The position numbers were made by a program, and so were the translations under genes. 64,000 nt of DNA from Rhodoplanes serenus (GTDB lineage: Bacteria > Pseudomonadota > Alphaproteobacteria > Rhizobiales > Xanthobacteraceae): NCBI GenBank assembly GCA_009720755.1, contig WNKV01000002.1, positions 1 to 64,000 of the forward strand. Reading direction: 5' to 3'. The notes beneath the pieces are model-generated. The model did not search any database. It was not told where the DNA came from and was given only the letters and a program-made list of their open reading frames with translations. Below are positions 1 through 8,126 of this stretch, piece after piece (within the stretch, counting starts at the first letter, position 1; each line of letters opens with the position of its first letter).

Positions 1-786
1 GCGGAGCGCGGGGCCGCGGCGGGCTGGGACTGGCGCGGCTCGCCGGCCCGGCCGGGCGGCGATGCTGGTGCGGCGGCGCCCGCGGGGGGCTTCGCCGAGG
101 CCGTGCAGGCGGCCTTCGCGATCGGCGGGCCGAGCGCCGATGCGCGGGCCGCACTCGCGCCGGTGCCAGCCGGCACGGCGGATGCGGCGACGCCCGACGG
201 GCTCGATCGGCCGCTCGGCGCCGCCCGCGCTCAGCTCCACGAGACCTATATCGTGGCGCAGACCCGCGACGGCGTCGTCATCGTCGACCAGCACGCCGCC
301 CACGAGCGCATCGTCTACGAGCGCATGAAGGCGGCGCTCGCGGCCGGCGGCATCGCCCGCCAGATCCTGCTGGTGCCGGAGATCGTCGAGCTCGACGACG
401 CCGATGTCGATCGCCTGGCGGCGCGCGCCGACGATCTCGCCCGCTTCGGCCTGGTGCTGGAGCCGTTCGGCCCCGGCGCGGTGGCGGTGCGCGAGACGCC
501 GGGCCTGCTCGGCCGGCTCGACGCCGCCGCCCTGGTGCGCGATCTCGCCGAGCATCTCGCCGAATGGGACGATCAGTTGCCGTTGGAAAGGCGGCTCATG
601 CACGTCGCCGCCACGATGGCGTGCCACGGCTCGATTCGCGCCGGGCGCCGGCTCAAGCCCGAGGAGATGAACGCGCTGTTACGCGAGATGGAGACGACGC
701 CGAACGCCGGCCAGTGCAATCACGGCCGGCCCACCTATGTGACGCTGACGCTCGCCGACATCGAGCGCCTGTTCGGGCGACGGTGA
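1..786 (+). CDS. mutL: DNA mismatch repair protein MutL, C-terminal part (5' end outside window)
   Basis: The frame is open from base 1, so only the last 261 residues are present. They cover the end of the variable linker and the C-terminal dimerisation/endonuclease domain. The endonuclease metal motif [12 protein letters not shown] (first codon at 286) is intact, as are ACHGSIRAG and the late CNHGRPTYV zinc-site motif. MutL of this type nicks the daughter strand during mismatch repair, unlike E. coli MutL, which lacks the motif and relies on MutH. The ATPase domain lies upstream of the window. The gene ends 43 bp before the convergent lysR gene. Identity is secure. Confidence 0.96.
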   Translation, partial: AERGAAAGWDWRGSPARPGGDAGAAAPAGGFAEAVQAAFAIGGPSADARAALAPVPAGTADAATPDGLDRPLGAARAQLHETYIVAQTRDGVVIVDQHAAHERIVYERMKAALAAGGIARQILLVPEIVELDDADVDRLAARADDLARFGLVLEPFGPGAVAVRETPGLLGRLDAAALVRDLAEHLAEWDDQLPLERRLMHVAATMACHGSIRAGRRLKPEEMNALLREMETTPNAGQCNHGRPTYVTLTLADIERLFGRR

Positions 787-828
787 GGCGCTGCCGATCA
801 GCGGGATGCCGGCATTCCCGCGTCCTGA

Positions 829-1743
829 TCAGCTCCGGAAATCCCGGTAGATCGTGCGGACCTGCTCGCGCAGCCAGGCGTGCGCCGGGTCGCGGTCGAA
901 GCGGGCGTGCCACACCATGCGGGTCGGCAGCCGGCCGACGTCGAGCGGCACCGGCCGGGTGGCGAGGCCGAAGGCGGAGTCGAACACCCGCGCGGCGAGC
1001 CGGGTGAACACGCCGACCATGTCGCTGCCGGCGAGAAGCTGCGGCACCGCCGTGAAGTTCGACACGGTGACGAGGGCGCGCCGCGACAGCCCGCGCGCCG
1101 CCAGGAGATCGTCGAAGATCGCGGTGCGGGTCCCGGTGGCGCTGACCACCACATGCGGAAACGACAGCACGCCGGCGATGTCGAGGCGCCTGCGCCGGGC
1201 GAGCAGCGGGTGCCCGCGGCGGAACACGCAATACAGGCTCTCCTCGATCAGCACCTCGTGGCGCAGATGGTGGGGCTCGCCGTCGATCCAGCCGAGCGCC
1301 AGGTCGGTGCGGTCGTCGTCGAGCAGGTCGAGGGCGTGCTGGCGGTCGGCGGTCATCACATGCAGGGTGGTGGCGGGCGCCAGCTTTTGCAGACGGGTGA
1401 CGAGCGACGGCACCACCGCCAGGCTCTGGCGGTCCGGGGTGCTGATGCGGAACAGCGCCGAGGACGCCGCCGGATCGAACGCGGCGCCGGCGCGCAGCAC
1501 GTCCGCCATCAGGGCCATGGCGTCGCGCAGCGGTCCACGCAGCGCCTCGGCGCGCGGCGTCGGCACCAGGCCGTCCGGTCCGCGCACCAGGAGATCGTCG
1601 CCGAGCGCGGCTCGCAGCCGTTGCAGCGCATTGCTGACTGCCGGCTGCGACCGGCCTAGCACCTGCCCGGTGCGGGTGACGCTGCGCTCGGCGAGCAGCG
1701 TGTCGAGCACCCGCAGGAGATTGAGATCGATGTCGCGCGCCAT
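829..1743 (-). CDS. LysR family transcriptional regulator
   Basis: This 304-residue protein has an N-terminal winged helix-turn-helix (about residues 6-65, recognition region SVTRTGQVLGRSQPAVSN) followed by the periplasmic-binding-like effector domain, the usual LysR layout and length. It is divergent from the Tat-exported metallo-hydrolase at 1868. LysR proteins commonly control the divergent neighbour, so that gene is the likely target (inference). A perfect inverted repeat lies 22 bp upstream of its start. The inducer cannot be read from sequence. Confidence 0.93.
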   Translation of the reverse strand: MARDIDLNLLRVLDTLLAERSVTRTGQVLGRSQPAVSNALQRLRAALGDDLLVRGPDGLVPTPRAEALRGPLRDAMALMADVLRAGAAFDPAASSALFRISTPDRQSLAVVPSLVTRLQKLAPATTLHVMTADRQHALDLLDDDRTDLALGWIDGEPHHLRHEVLIEESLYCVFRRGHPLLARRRRLDIAGVLSFPHVVVSATGTRTAIFDDLLAARGLSRRALVTVSNFTAVPQLLAGSDMVGVFTRLAARVFDSAFGLATRPVPLDVGRLPTRMVWHARFDRDPAHAWLREQVRTIYRDFRS

Positions 1744-1764
1744 GGGGCGGCCCCTGAGCGGTAT

Positions 1765-1779
1765 TCATTTGGTCAATGA
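1765..1779. promoter_or_regulatory. Candidate LysR operator in the divergent intergenic region
   Basis: TCATT-TGGTC-AATGA is a perfect 5-bp inverted repeat with a 5-bp centre. It lies 22 bp upstream of the lysR start and 89 bp upstream of the divergent hydrolase. LysR sites are typically interrupted palindromes, so autoregulation together with control of the hydrolase is plausible but untested. Confidence 0.4.
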
Positions 1780-1867
1780 GGGTGATTGATAGGATCGATT
1801 TCACAAATAAACAAGCAGCGCCTAGTCTCGGCGCCTCGCCGTCTCGCGTCTCTTCCCGGAGCCCGCC

Positions 1868-2863
1868 ATGCTGCCGCCCGTCCTGACCCGCCGCACCGCG
1901 CTCGCCGGCCTCGCCGTCGGCATCGTCGGCGGCGCCGTGCCGTCTCCGGCTCCGGCCGCCGCGCCGCAAAACGGCCAGCAGGCGCCCGGCTTCTATCGTT
2001 ACAAGGTCGGCGACATCGAGATCACGGTGGTGAACGACGGCGTCAGCCGCATGCCGTTGGTGGACGGCTTCGTCGCCAATGCCGGCAAGGAGGAGGTGCA
2101 GGCGGCACTCGCCGCCGCCGCCATGGACACCAGCGTCTATGCCGGCCCCTACAATCCGATCCTGATCAACACCGGGGCGCGGCTGGTGCTGGTCGACACC
2201 GGCACCGGCGAAGCCGCCTTCCGGACGAGCCAAGGGCTCAACGGCCGCTTCCTGATCAACCTCGCGGCTGCCGGCATCACGCCCGAGCAGATCGACGCCG
2301 TGGTGCTGACCCACTATCACGGCGACCACATCAACGGCCTTCTGCGCGCCGACGGCACGCCGGCCTTCCCCAACGCCGAGGTGCTGGCGCCGGCGCGCGA
2401 GCACGCCTTCTGGATGGACGACGGCGAGATGAGCCGCACCGGCCGGCCGCGCGTGCAGGACGGCTTCCGCAACGTCCGCCGGGTGATGGCCGGTGAGGTG
2501 CTGAAGCGGCTGCGCACCTACGAGTGGGACGCCGAGGTCGTGCCCGGCGTCACCGCGGTCGGCACGCCCGGCCACACGCCGGGCCACACCTCGCTGGTGG
2601 TCGCCTCGGCGGGCCGGAGCGTCTATGTGCAGGGCGACGTCACCCATGCGCCGGCGCTGTTCGCCCGCCATCCGGGCTGGCATTTCATGCTGGACGTCGA
2701 TCCGGTGGCGGCCGAGGCGACTCGCCGCAGGGTCTACGACATGCTGGTCGCCGACCGGATGCTCGTGCAAGGCTTCCACTATCCGTTCCCGGCGCTCGCC
2801 CGCGTCGAGCGCAGCGGCCCCGGCTATCGCGAGGTGCTGGTGCCGTGGAGCCCGACGCTGTGA
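1868..2863 (+). CDS. Tat-exported MBL-fold metallo-hydrolase
   Basis: The 331-residue protein starts with a twin-arginine type signal (TRRTALAGLAVGI, then an alanine-rich cleavage region near residue 36). The metallo-beta-lactamase core carries HYHGDH at residues 149-154, a later GHTPGHT histidine and the QGDVTH aspartate, so a dinuclear metal site is expected in the periplasm. This family includes lactonases, sulfatases and phosphodiesterases, and the substrate cannot be assigned. The divergent lysR gene is the likely regulator. No strong Shine-Dalgarno is visible; the ATG was chosen because it gives a complete signal peptide. Confidence 0.88.
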   Translation: MLPPVLTRRTALAGLAVGIVGGAVPSPAPAAAPQNGQQAPGFYRYKVGDIEITVVNDGVSRMPLVDGFVANAGKEEVQAALAAAAMDTSVYAGPYNPILINTGARLVLVDTGTGEAAFRTSQGLNGRFLINLAAAGITPEQIDAVVLTHYHGDHINGLLRADGTPAFPNAEVLAPAREHAFWMDDGEMSRTGRPRVQDGFRNVRRVMAGEVLKRLRTYEWDAEVVPGVTAVGTPGHTPGHTSLVVASAGRSVYVQGDVTHAPALFARHPGWHFMLDVDPVAAEATRRRVYDMLVADRMLVQGFHYPFPALARVERSGPGYREVLVPWSPTL

Positions 2864-2887
2864 CGGTCGTTCCGGTGTGACCGACTT

Positions 2888-2942
2888 TTCGTGACACCTG
2901 CTTCGTGACACCTGCTTCGTGACATTTGCCTTCCTGACACCG
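2888..2942. repeat. 14-bp degenerate tandem repeat
   Basis: Two perfect copies of TTCGTGACACCTGC (2888-2901, 2902-2915) are followed by two decayed copies (2916-2930, 2931-2942). The array occupies most of the gap between the metallo-hydrolase and the Bug receptor gene. No protein or operator function is evident. Confidence 0.85.
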
Positions 2943-2995
2943 TTCCTCGTGTCACTCACCGTCCGCGATACCGACTGTTCGTGATGGAGATTCAC

Positions 2996-4009
2996 ATGCG
3001 ACGATTCTTCGAGGCGGTGGCCCGGCGGGCTGCCGCGCTCGCGCTCGTGGCCTGGCTCGCTGCCGCCGGGCTTCCGGCGGCCGCTCAGGACGCGGCGACG
3101 AGCTGGCCGACGCGGCCCGTCACCCTGATCGTGCCGTTCGTGGCCGGCGGCCCGATCGACGTGATCGCCCGCGTGCAGGCGCAGCGGCTTGGCGAGATCC
3201 TCGGCCAGACCGTCATCGTCGAGAATGTCGGCGGCGGCGGTGGCGCGCTGGGGGCGCAGCGCATCGCCCGCGGCACCCCGGACGGCTACACCTTCGTGAT
3301 GGGCAATGTCGGCACCCACGCCTATCACCCCACCCTGTATGCCAAGCCGCTCTACGATCCGGTGACCGACTTCGCGCCGGTCGGGCTGACCACCGAGTCG
3401 GCGCGCCTCCTGGTCGCCCGCAAGACGCTCCCCATCGACGATCTCAAGGGCTTCGCCGCCTATGTGAAGGCGAACCACGCCGGCATGAGCTTCGGCTCCG
3501 GCGGCCTCGGTTCCGCCACCCACGTGCCGTGTCTGCTGGTCAACCAGGCGATCGGTGCGACGGTGACGCATGTGCCGTATCGCGGCGCCGCGCCCGCCAT
3601 GCAGGACGTCATCGGCGGCCGCATCGACTACATGTGCGACTCGATCCAGACGGCGCTGCCGCAGGTGAAGGAGAAGAACGTCAAGGCGCTCGCCGTCCTG
3701 GCGCCGACCCGCTCGCCGATCCTGCCGGACGTGCCGACCGCCACCGAGGCCGGCTTGCCGGGCGTCGAGGCCAATGCCTGGAACGCCATCTTCCTGCCGA
3801 AGGGCACGCCCGACGCGATCGTCCGCAAGCTCGCCGCCGCGGTCGCCCAGACGCTCGACGATCCGCTGGTGAGAAAGCGGCTGGACGAGCTCGGCCTCTC
3901 CATCGTGCCACCGGAGCGGCGCGGGCCGGAGGTCCTGGCCGCCTATGTGAAGGAGGAGATCGCCCGCTGGGCGCCGCCCATCCAGGCCGCCGGCCTCAAG
4001 GTGGAGTAG
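2996..4009 (+). CDS. Bug-family (TctC-like) tripartite tricarboxylate transporter receptor
   Basis: The 337-residue protein has a signal peptide (about residues 1-31) and the family pattern WPTRPVTLIVPFVAGGPIDV near the mature N-terminus, then a GTPDGYTF region and a late PDVPTATEAG. Bug proteins are high-affinity periplasmic receptors for carboxylates and related solutes. The ATG at 2996 was preferred because GGAG lies 7 nt before it; GTG/ATG codons at 2981/2984 would add a short leader. No tctA or tctB gene is adjacent, so this is an orphan receptor that may share membrane subunits encoded elsewhere or act as a sensor (inference). Confidence 0.92.
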   Translation: MRRFFEAVARRAAALALVAWLAAAGLPAAAQDAATSWPTRPVTLIVPFVAGGPIDVIARVQAQRLGEILGQTVIVENVGGGGGALGAQRIARGTPDGYTFVMGNVGTHAYHPTLYAKPLYDPVTDFAPVGLTTESARLLVARKTLPIDDLKGFAAYVKANHAGMSFGSGGLGSATHVPCLLVNQAIGATVTHVPYRGAAPAMQDVIGGRIDYMCDSIQTALPQVKEKNVKALAVLAPTRSPILPDVPTATEAGLPGVEANAWNAIFLPKGTPDAIVRKLAAAVAQTLDDPLVRKRLDELGLSIVPPERRGPEVLAAYVKEEIARWAPPIQAAGLKVE

Positions 4010-4063
4010 GGCAAGTGATCGTCCGCGGCGCGGCGGCGTGCCGGCCGCCGGTGTGCCGGCCCG

Positions 4064-4618
4064 TCACGCCGCGCGAAGAAAGCTGATCGCCGTGTCGTCG
4101 TAGACGCGGCGGTCGAGCGCCGCGAAGCCGTCGAGCGGCGGCAGCGGCGCGTCGGCCGTCTCCTCGACCACCACCAGGGCGGCGGGAGTGAGCCAGCCGC
4201 CGGCCCGCGCGGCGGCGAGGGCCGGGACCGCGAGGCCACGGCCATAGGGCGGATCGAGGAACACCAGCGAGAACGGCGCCAGCGGATGCGCGGTGCCGAG
4301 CTTGGTGGCGTCGCGGCGGAAGATGCGCGTGGTGGCGGCGAGCCCCAGCGCCTCGACGTTCTGGCGGATCAGGGCGCGCGCCTCGGCGCCGTCGTCGACC
4401 ATCAGGGCGAAGGCGGCGCCGCGCGACATCGCCTCGAGCGCCAGCGTCCCGGTGCCGGCGAACAGGTCCAGCACGCGGGCGTCGGAGACCGGGTCGTCAT
4501 AGGCGTGGACCAGGATGTTGAACAGCGACTCGCGCAGGCGGTCGCTGGTCGGCCGGATCGCCTGCGAGCGCGGGCCGGCGAGGCCGCGCCCGCGCAACCG
4601 GCCACCGACGATGCGCAT
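4064..4618 (-). CDS. rsmD: 16S rRNA (guanine966-N2)-methyltransferase RsmD
   Basis: This 184-residue protein matches RsmD in length and motifs: MRIVGGRLRGRGL at the N-terminus, the SAM-binding segment VLDLFAGTGTLALEA and the catalytic LDPPYG. It methylates G966 of 16S rRNA in the assembling small subunit. Its ATG overlaps the stop codon of rluB by one base (TGATG), so translational coupling is likely. It is convergent with the Bug receptor gene. The family is well conserved and the call is firm. Confidence 0.95.
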   Translation of the reverse strand: MRIVGGRLRGRGLAGPRSQAIRPTSDRLRESLFNILVHAYDDPVSDARVLDLFAGTGTLALEAMSRGAAFALMVDDGAEARALIRQNVEALGLAATTRIFRRDATKLGTAHPLAPFSLVFLDPPYGRGLAVPALAAARAGGWLTPAALVVVEETADAPLPPLDGFAALDRRVYDDTAISFLRAA

Positions 4619-6777
4619 CAGCCGCCCCGTGGTCCGGGCTTGCCGCCTGGGCGCCCGCCGGGACGGCCACCGCCACCGGGGCGGCCACCACCGGGACGGC
4701 CGCCACCCGGCTTGCCCTTGAAGCCACCCCCCTTGAAGCCGCCCCCTTTGAAGCCACCCGGGCGGTCGCTGCGGGGGCCACCCTTGAAGCCACCCGGCTT
4801 GCCGCCGAAGCCGCCGCGGGGACCGCGGCCCTCGCCGCGCGGCGGCCGGTCGTCGCCCGATCGCTCGCGGAACGGGCGGTCCCCGGCCGGGCGCTCGCGG
4901 AACGGCCGGTCACCGTCCTCGCGCGGGCGGAACGGCTTGCCGCCGCCCGGCCCCTTGCTGCGGAACGGACGATCCCCGGCGGGACGCTCGCGGAACGGTC
5001 TGTCTCCCTCCTGGCGCGGCCGGAACGGCCGGTCGCCCCGCGGCGGCCGGTCGTCGCTCGATCGTTCGCGGAACGGGCGGTCCCCGGCCGGACGCTCACG
5101 GAACGGCCGGTCACCGTCCTCGCGCGGGCGGAACGGCTTGCCGCCGCCCGGCCCCTTGCTGCGGAACGGGCGATCCCCGGCGGGCCGCTCGCGGAACGGC
5201 CGGTCTCCCTCCTGGCGGGGCCGGAACGGCCGGTCGCCGCGCGGCGGCCGGTCGTCGCCCGATCGCTCGCGGAACGGGCGGTCCCCGGCCGGGCGCTCAC
5301 GGAAGGGCCGATCGCCGTCCTCGCGCGGCCGGAACGGCTTGCCGCCGCCCGGCCCCTTGCTGCGGAACGGACGATCCCCGGCGGGCCGCTCGCGGAACGG
5401 CCGATCGCCGTCCTCGCGCGACCGGAACGGCTTGCCGCCGCCCGGACCCTTGCTGCGGAACGGGCGATCGCCCCGCGGTCGGTCCTCGCGATCACGGAAC
5501 GGCTTGTCGCGGAACGGCCGGTCGCGGAACGAAGGACGCGGGGTCTCCTCGACGGCCGGCTTGGGGTCGCCGAACCGCTCCACCGGCACGGCGCGGCCCT
5601 TGCGGTCGGTGAGCAGGCTTTCGCGCTTCTCGCCGGCCGGCGGCTCCTGGCGGATGGTGGCGCGATCGCCGCCCTTGTAGTGGCGGCGCACCGGGGCGTC
5701 GTCGGCCCGCCAGGTGTTGCCGCGGCGTGGCCGGACGAACGGCGTCTCCGGCCGCTCGTCGCGGTCGCGCGGCCGCCGGTAGGGACGATCGCCACCACGC
5801 TCGTCACGGCCACGCTCGTCACGGCCGCGCTCGGCGTCGCGCCGCCCGCCGCCGAAGCGGCGCTCGCCACGATCATCGCCGGAGCGGCGCTCGCCGCGCT
5901 CGTCGCGGCCGCGCCGGGGCGGCCGGCTGTCGGTGTCGGGCGCCGTCCGTGGCGGCGCTCCGCGGGGAGCCCGCGGGCCGTCGAAGTCGCAGCCCGCCTC
6001 GGCGGCCAGCCGCTCGCCGAGCTGCTCGCGTAGCACCCGGGTCTTCACCTCCTCGATCTCGCCGTCGACCAGCTCGCCGAGCTGGAACGGCCCGTACGAC
6101 ACCCGGATCAGCCGGTTGACCTGAAGGCCGAGCGCATCGAGGACGTTGCGGACCTCGCGGTTCTTGCCCTCGCGCAGCGCCATCGTCAGCCAGACATTGC
6201 TGCCCTGGGTGCGGTCGAGGGTTGCCTCGATCGAGCCGTACTGGATGCCGTCGACCTCGATGCCGTTCTTGAGGGCGTCGAGCGCGGCCGGATCGACGGT
6301 GCCGTGCGCCCGCACCCGGTAGCGGCGCAGCCAGCCGGTGGCCGGCAGCTCCAGCATGCGGGCGAGGCCGCCGTCGTTGGTGAGCAGCAGCAGCCCCTCG
6401 CTGGCGATGTCGAGCCGGCCGATGCTGATCAGCCGCGGTAGGTCGTCGGGCAGCGAGTCGTAGATGGTCGGCCGGCCCTCGGGGTCGTGGCTCGTCGTCA
6501 CCAGCCCGACCGGCTTGTAATAGAGGAACAGCCGGGTGCGCTCGGCCTCCGGCAGTGGGTCGCCGTCGACCGTGATGCGGTCCTGCGGTGTCACGTCGAG
6601 GGCCGGCGAGGTGATGATCGTGCCGTTGACGGCGACGCGACCCGCCTCGATCCACGCCTCCGCGTCGCGGCGCGAGCACAGGCCGGCGCGCGCCATCACC
6701 TTGGCGATGCGCTCGCCATCGGGCGGGGCGGGGCGCCGCTCCGGCGCGGCGTCTTCGGGTTCGGGCTTGTCGGTCAT
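4618..6777 (-). CDS. rluB: Pseudouridine synthase, RluB/RsuA family, with long repetitive tail
   Basis: Residues 1 to about 250 hold an S4 RNA-binding domain (KVMARAGLCSRRDAEAWI) and the synthase domain with the GRLD motif carrying the catalytic aspartate and REGKNREVRNVLDALGL. The family makes pseudouridine in 23S rRNA (position 2605 in E. coli). Ordinary RluB has about 250-300 residues; this one has 719. The rest is a disordered Arg/Asp/Gly/Pro tail of DRPFRERPAG-type units ending in a Gly/Lys/Pro-rich stretch. DNA in the tail repeats almost exactly every 201 bp. It forms an operon with rsmD and is divergent from tadA. Confidence 0.94.
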   Translation of the reverse strand: MTDKPEPEDAAPERRPAPPDGERIAKVMARAGLCSRRDAEAWIEAGRVAVNGTIITSPALDVTPQDRITVDGDPLPEAERTRLFLYYKPVGLVTTSHDPEGRPTIYDSLPDDLPRLISIGRLDIASEGLLLLTNDGGLARMLELPATGWLRRYRVRAHGTVDPAALDALKNGIEVDGIQYGSIEATLDRTQGSNVWLTMALREGKNREVRNVLDALGLQVNRLIRVSYGPFQLGELVDGEIEEVKTRVLREQLGERLAAEAGCDFDGPRAPRGAPPRTAPDTDSRPPRRGRDERGERRSGDDRGERRFGGGRRDAERGRDERGRDERGGDRPYRRPRDRDERPETPFVRPRRGNTWRADDAPVRRHYKGGDRATIRQEPPAGEKRESLLTDRKGRAVPVERFGDPKPAVEETPRPSFRDRPFRDKPFRDREDRPRGDRPFRSKGPGGGKPFRSREDGDRPFRERPAGDRPFRSKGPGGGKPFRPREDGDRPFRERPAGDRPFRERSGDDRPPRGDRPFRPRQEGDRPFRERPAGDRPFRSKGPGGGKPFRPREDGDRPFRERPAGDRPFRERSSDDRPPRGDRPFRPRQEGDRPFRERPAGDRPFRSKGPGGGKPFRPREDGDRPFRERPAGDRPFRERSGDDRPPRGEGRGPRGGFGGKPGGFKGGPRSDRPGGFKGGGFKGGGFKGKPGGGRPGGGRPGGGGRPGGRPGGKPGPRGG
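4840..5455. repeat. 201-bp in-frame tandem repeats inside rluB
   Basis: Landmark sequences recur at exact 201-bp intervals: CGGCGGCCGGTCGTCG at 4840, 5041 and 5242, and CCCCTTGCTG at 4951, 5152 and 5353. A fourth, diverged landmark follows 93 bp later near 5446. Each unit encodes 67 residues, so copy-number change keeps the reading frame. Near identity at DNA level points to recent unequal recombination or slippage. Confidence 0.9.
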
Positions 6778-6836
6778 GATCTCTGTCTTGGATAAGGAGC
6801 GAGCCTGATAGCAGAGTTCGGGCAGAGGAACGAGCG

Positions 6837-7277
6837 TTGACCACCTTCATGGACATGGCGCTGGCCGAAGCGCGGGCCGCACAGGCCGCCGGCGAGGTGC
6901 CGATCGGCTGCGTGATCGTGCGCGACGGCGCCGTGGTGGCGCGCGGCGGCAATCGCACGCTCCGCGACCGCGATCCGACCGCACACGCCGAGATGGTGGC
7001 GATCCGCGCCGCCGCGGCGGCGCTCGGCTCCGAGCGGCTGCCCGGCTGCGACCTCTACGTGACGCTGGAGCCGTGCCCGATGTGCGCGGCGGCGATCTCG
7101 TTCGCCCGCCTCCGGCGGCTCTATTACGGGGCGGCCGATCCCAAGGGCGGCGCGGTGGAGAGCGGCGTGCGCCTCTACGGCTCGCCGACCTGCCATCACC
7201 GGCCGGAGGTCTATCCGGGCATCGGCGAGACGGCGGCGGCGGAGCTGCTGCGGGCGTTCTTCCGCGCGCGGCGGTGA
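6837..7277 (+). CDS. tadA: tRNA-specific adenosine deaminase TadA
   Basis: TadA converts A34 to inosine in tRNA-Arg(ACG), which is needed to read CGN codons. The 146-residue protein has the zinc/catalytic HAE motif at residues 50-52 and the PCPMC motif with cysteines at 80 and 83. A TTG start at 6837 was chosen because AGAGGA lies 7 nt upstream; the first ATG (6849) is too far from that site and would remove the usual N-terminal residues. It is divergent from rluB across 59 bp, so the two promoters must be compact or overlapping. Confidence 0.95.
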   Translation: MTTFMDMALAEARAAQAAGEVPIGCVIVRDGAVVARGGNRTLRDRDPTAHAEMVAIRAAAAALGSERLPGCDLYVTLEPCPMCAAAISFARLRRLYYGAADPKGGAVESGVRLYGSPTCHHRPEVYPGIGETAAAELLRAFFRARR

Positions 7278-7295
7278 GCCGGCGGGGCGGACCTC

Positions 7296-8126
7296 TCACT
7301 CCTCCAGCAGAGCCGTCAGGTCGCGCTTGATGTCGTCCTTGATGGCCTCGCCGGCGCGGATCACCGCGATCGCCTGGAGGAAGTCGAGCAGCCGAAACAC
7401 CTCGACATTGGGGCGGATCAGCAGGTCGGGCCGCACCCGGGCGAGCTTCTCGGTCACGATCGTGTGACCCATCAGGCCGAGGGTGGCGAACACCGAGTCC
7501 CATGCCTCCGGCACCGCGGCGGGCGGGCGCGGCCCCGACGAGCAGTCCACCGCCACCACCACGTCGGCACGGCCGGCGAGTTGGGTGAACGGCAGCGGGT
7601 CGACGGCGGCGCCGTCGACCAGCACCCGGCCGCCGTGCTCGACCGGGCGCAGCAGGCCCGGGATGGCCATCGAGGCGGCGACGGCGGGGCGCAGCGGCCC
7701 CTGTGAGAACACCACCTCGGCCTGGTCGAACAGGTCGGCGGCGACCACCAGCAGCGGGATCTGGAGCGCCGAGAAGTCCTCTGGCACCGCCTCGGGCAGG
7801 AAGGCGGCACAGAACTTGTCGGCGTCGAGCAGCACCGGGTTGTGGCCGAACGGCACCCGCAGCAGGCTCGACCAGGCGAAATCCGAGGCGCGGGCGCCGA
7901 CCAGTCGGCGGATCAGCGCGGCGCGGTCGGTGACGGTGGCGATGACGTGGCGGCGCAGCGCCCGCGGGCTCATGCCGGCCGCGTAGGCGGCGCCCATCAG
8001 GGCGCCGATCGAGGAGCCCGAGATGGCGACGGGCTTGATGCCGAGCTCGTCCAGCGCCTCGAACACGGCGATGTGGGCGAGGCCGCGAGCCCCGCCCGCC
8101 CCGAGTGCGAGCGCGAAGGTCTTCAC
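7296..8126 (-). CDS. Patatin-like phospholipase family protein
   Basis: The 276-residue protein has the three patatin hallmarks: the oxyanion loop GAGGARG (residues 9-15), the nucleophile elbow GSSIG (37-41, serine 39) and a late DGA carrying the catalytic aspartate. These serine-aspartate dyad enzymes hydrolyse acyl esters of lipids. No signal peptide is visible, so it is probably cytoplasmic or peripheral at the membrane. I chose the GTG at 8126 because it overlaps the stop of the upstream hydrolase as GTGA, which implies coupled translation. The physiological lipid is unknown. Confidence 0.9.
   Translation of the reverse strand: MKTFALALGAGGARGLAHIAVFEALDELGIKPVAISGSSIGALMGAAYAAGMSPRALRRHVIATVTDRAALIRRLVGARASDFAWSSLLRVPFGHNPVLLDADKFCAAFLPEAVPEDFSALQIPLLVVAADLFDQAEVVFSQGPLRPAVAASMAIPGLLRPVEHGGRVLVDGAAVDPLPFTQLAGRADVVVAVDCSSGPRPPAAVPEAWDSVFATLGLMGHTIVTEKLARVRPDLLIRPNVEVFRLLDFLQAIAVIRAGEAIKDDIKRDLTALLEE

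Noticed and set aside
653-3571. Long minus-strand open frame across lysR and the metallo-hydrolase
   Set aside because: It is another frame shadow of high GC. The LysR protein in a different frame of the same strand and the hydrolase on the plus strand have clear family motifs.
4840-5455. CRISPR array
   Set aside because: The repeated units are contiguous, in frame within rluB and have no unique spacers.
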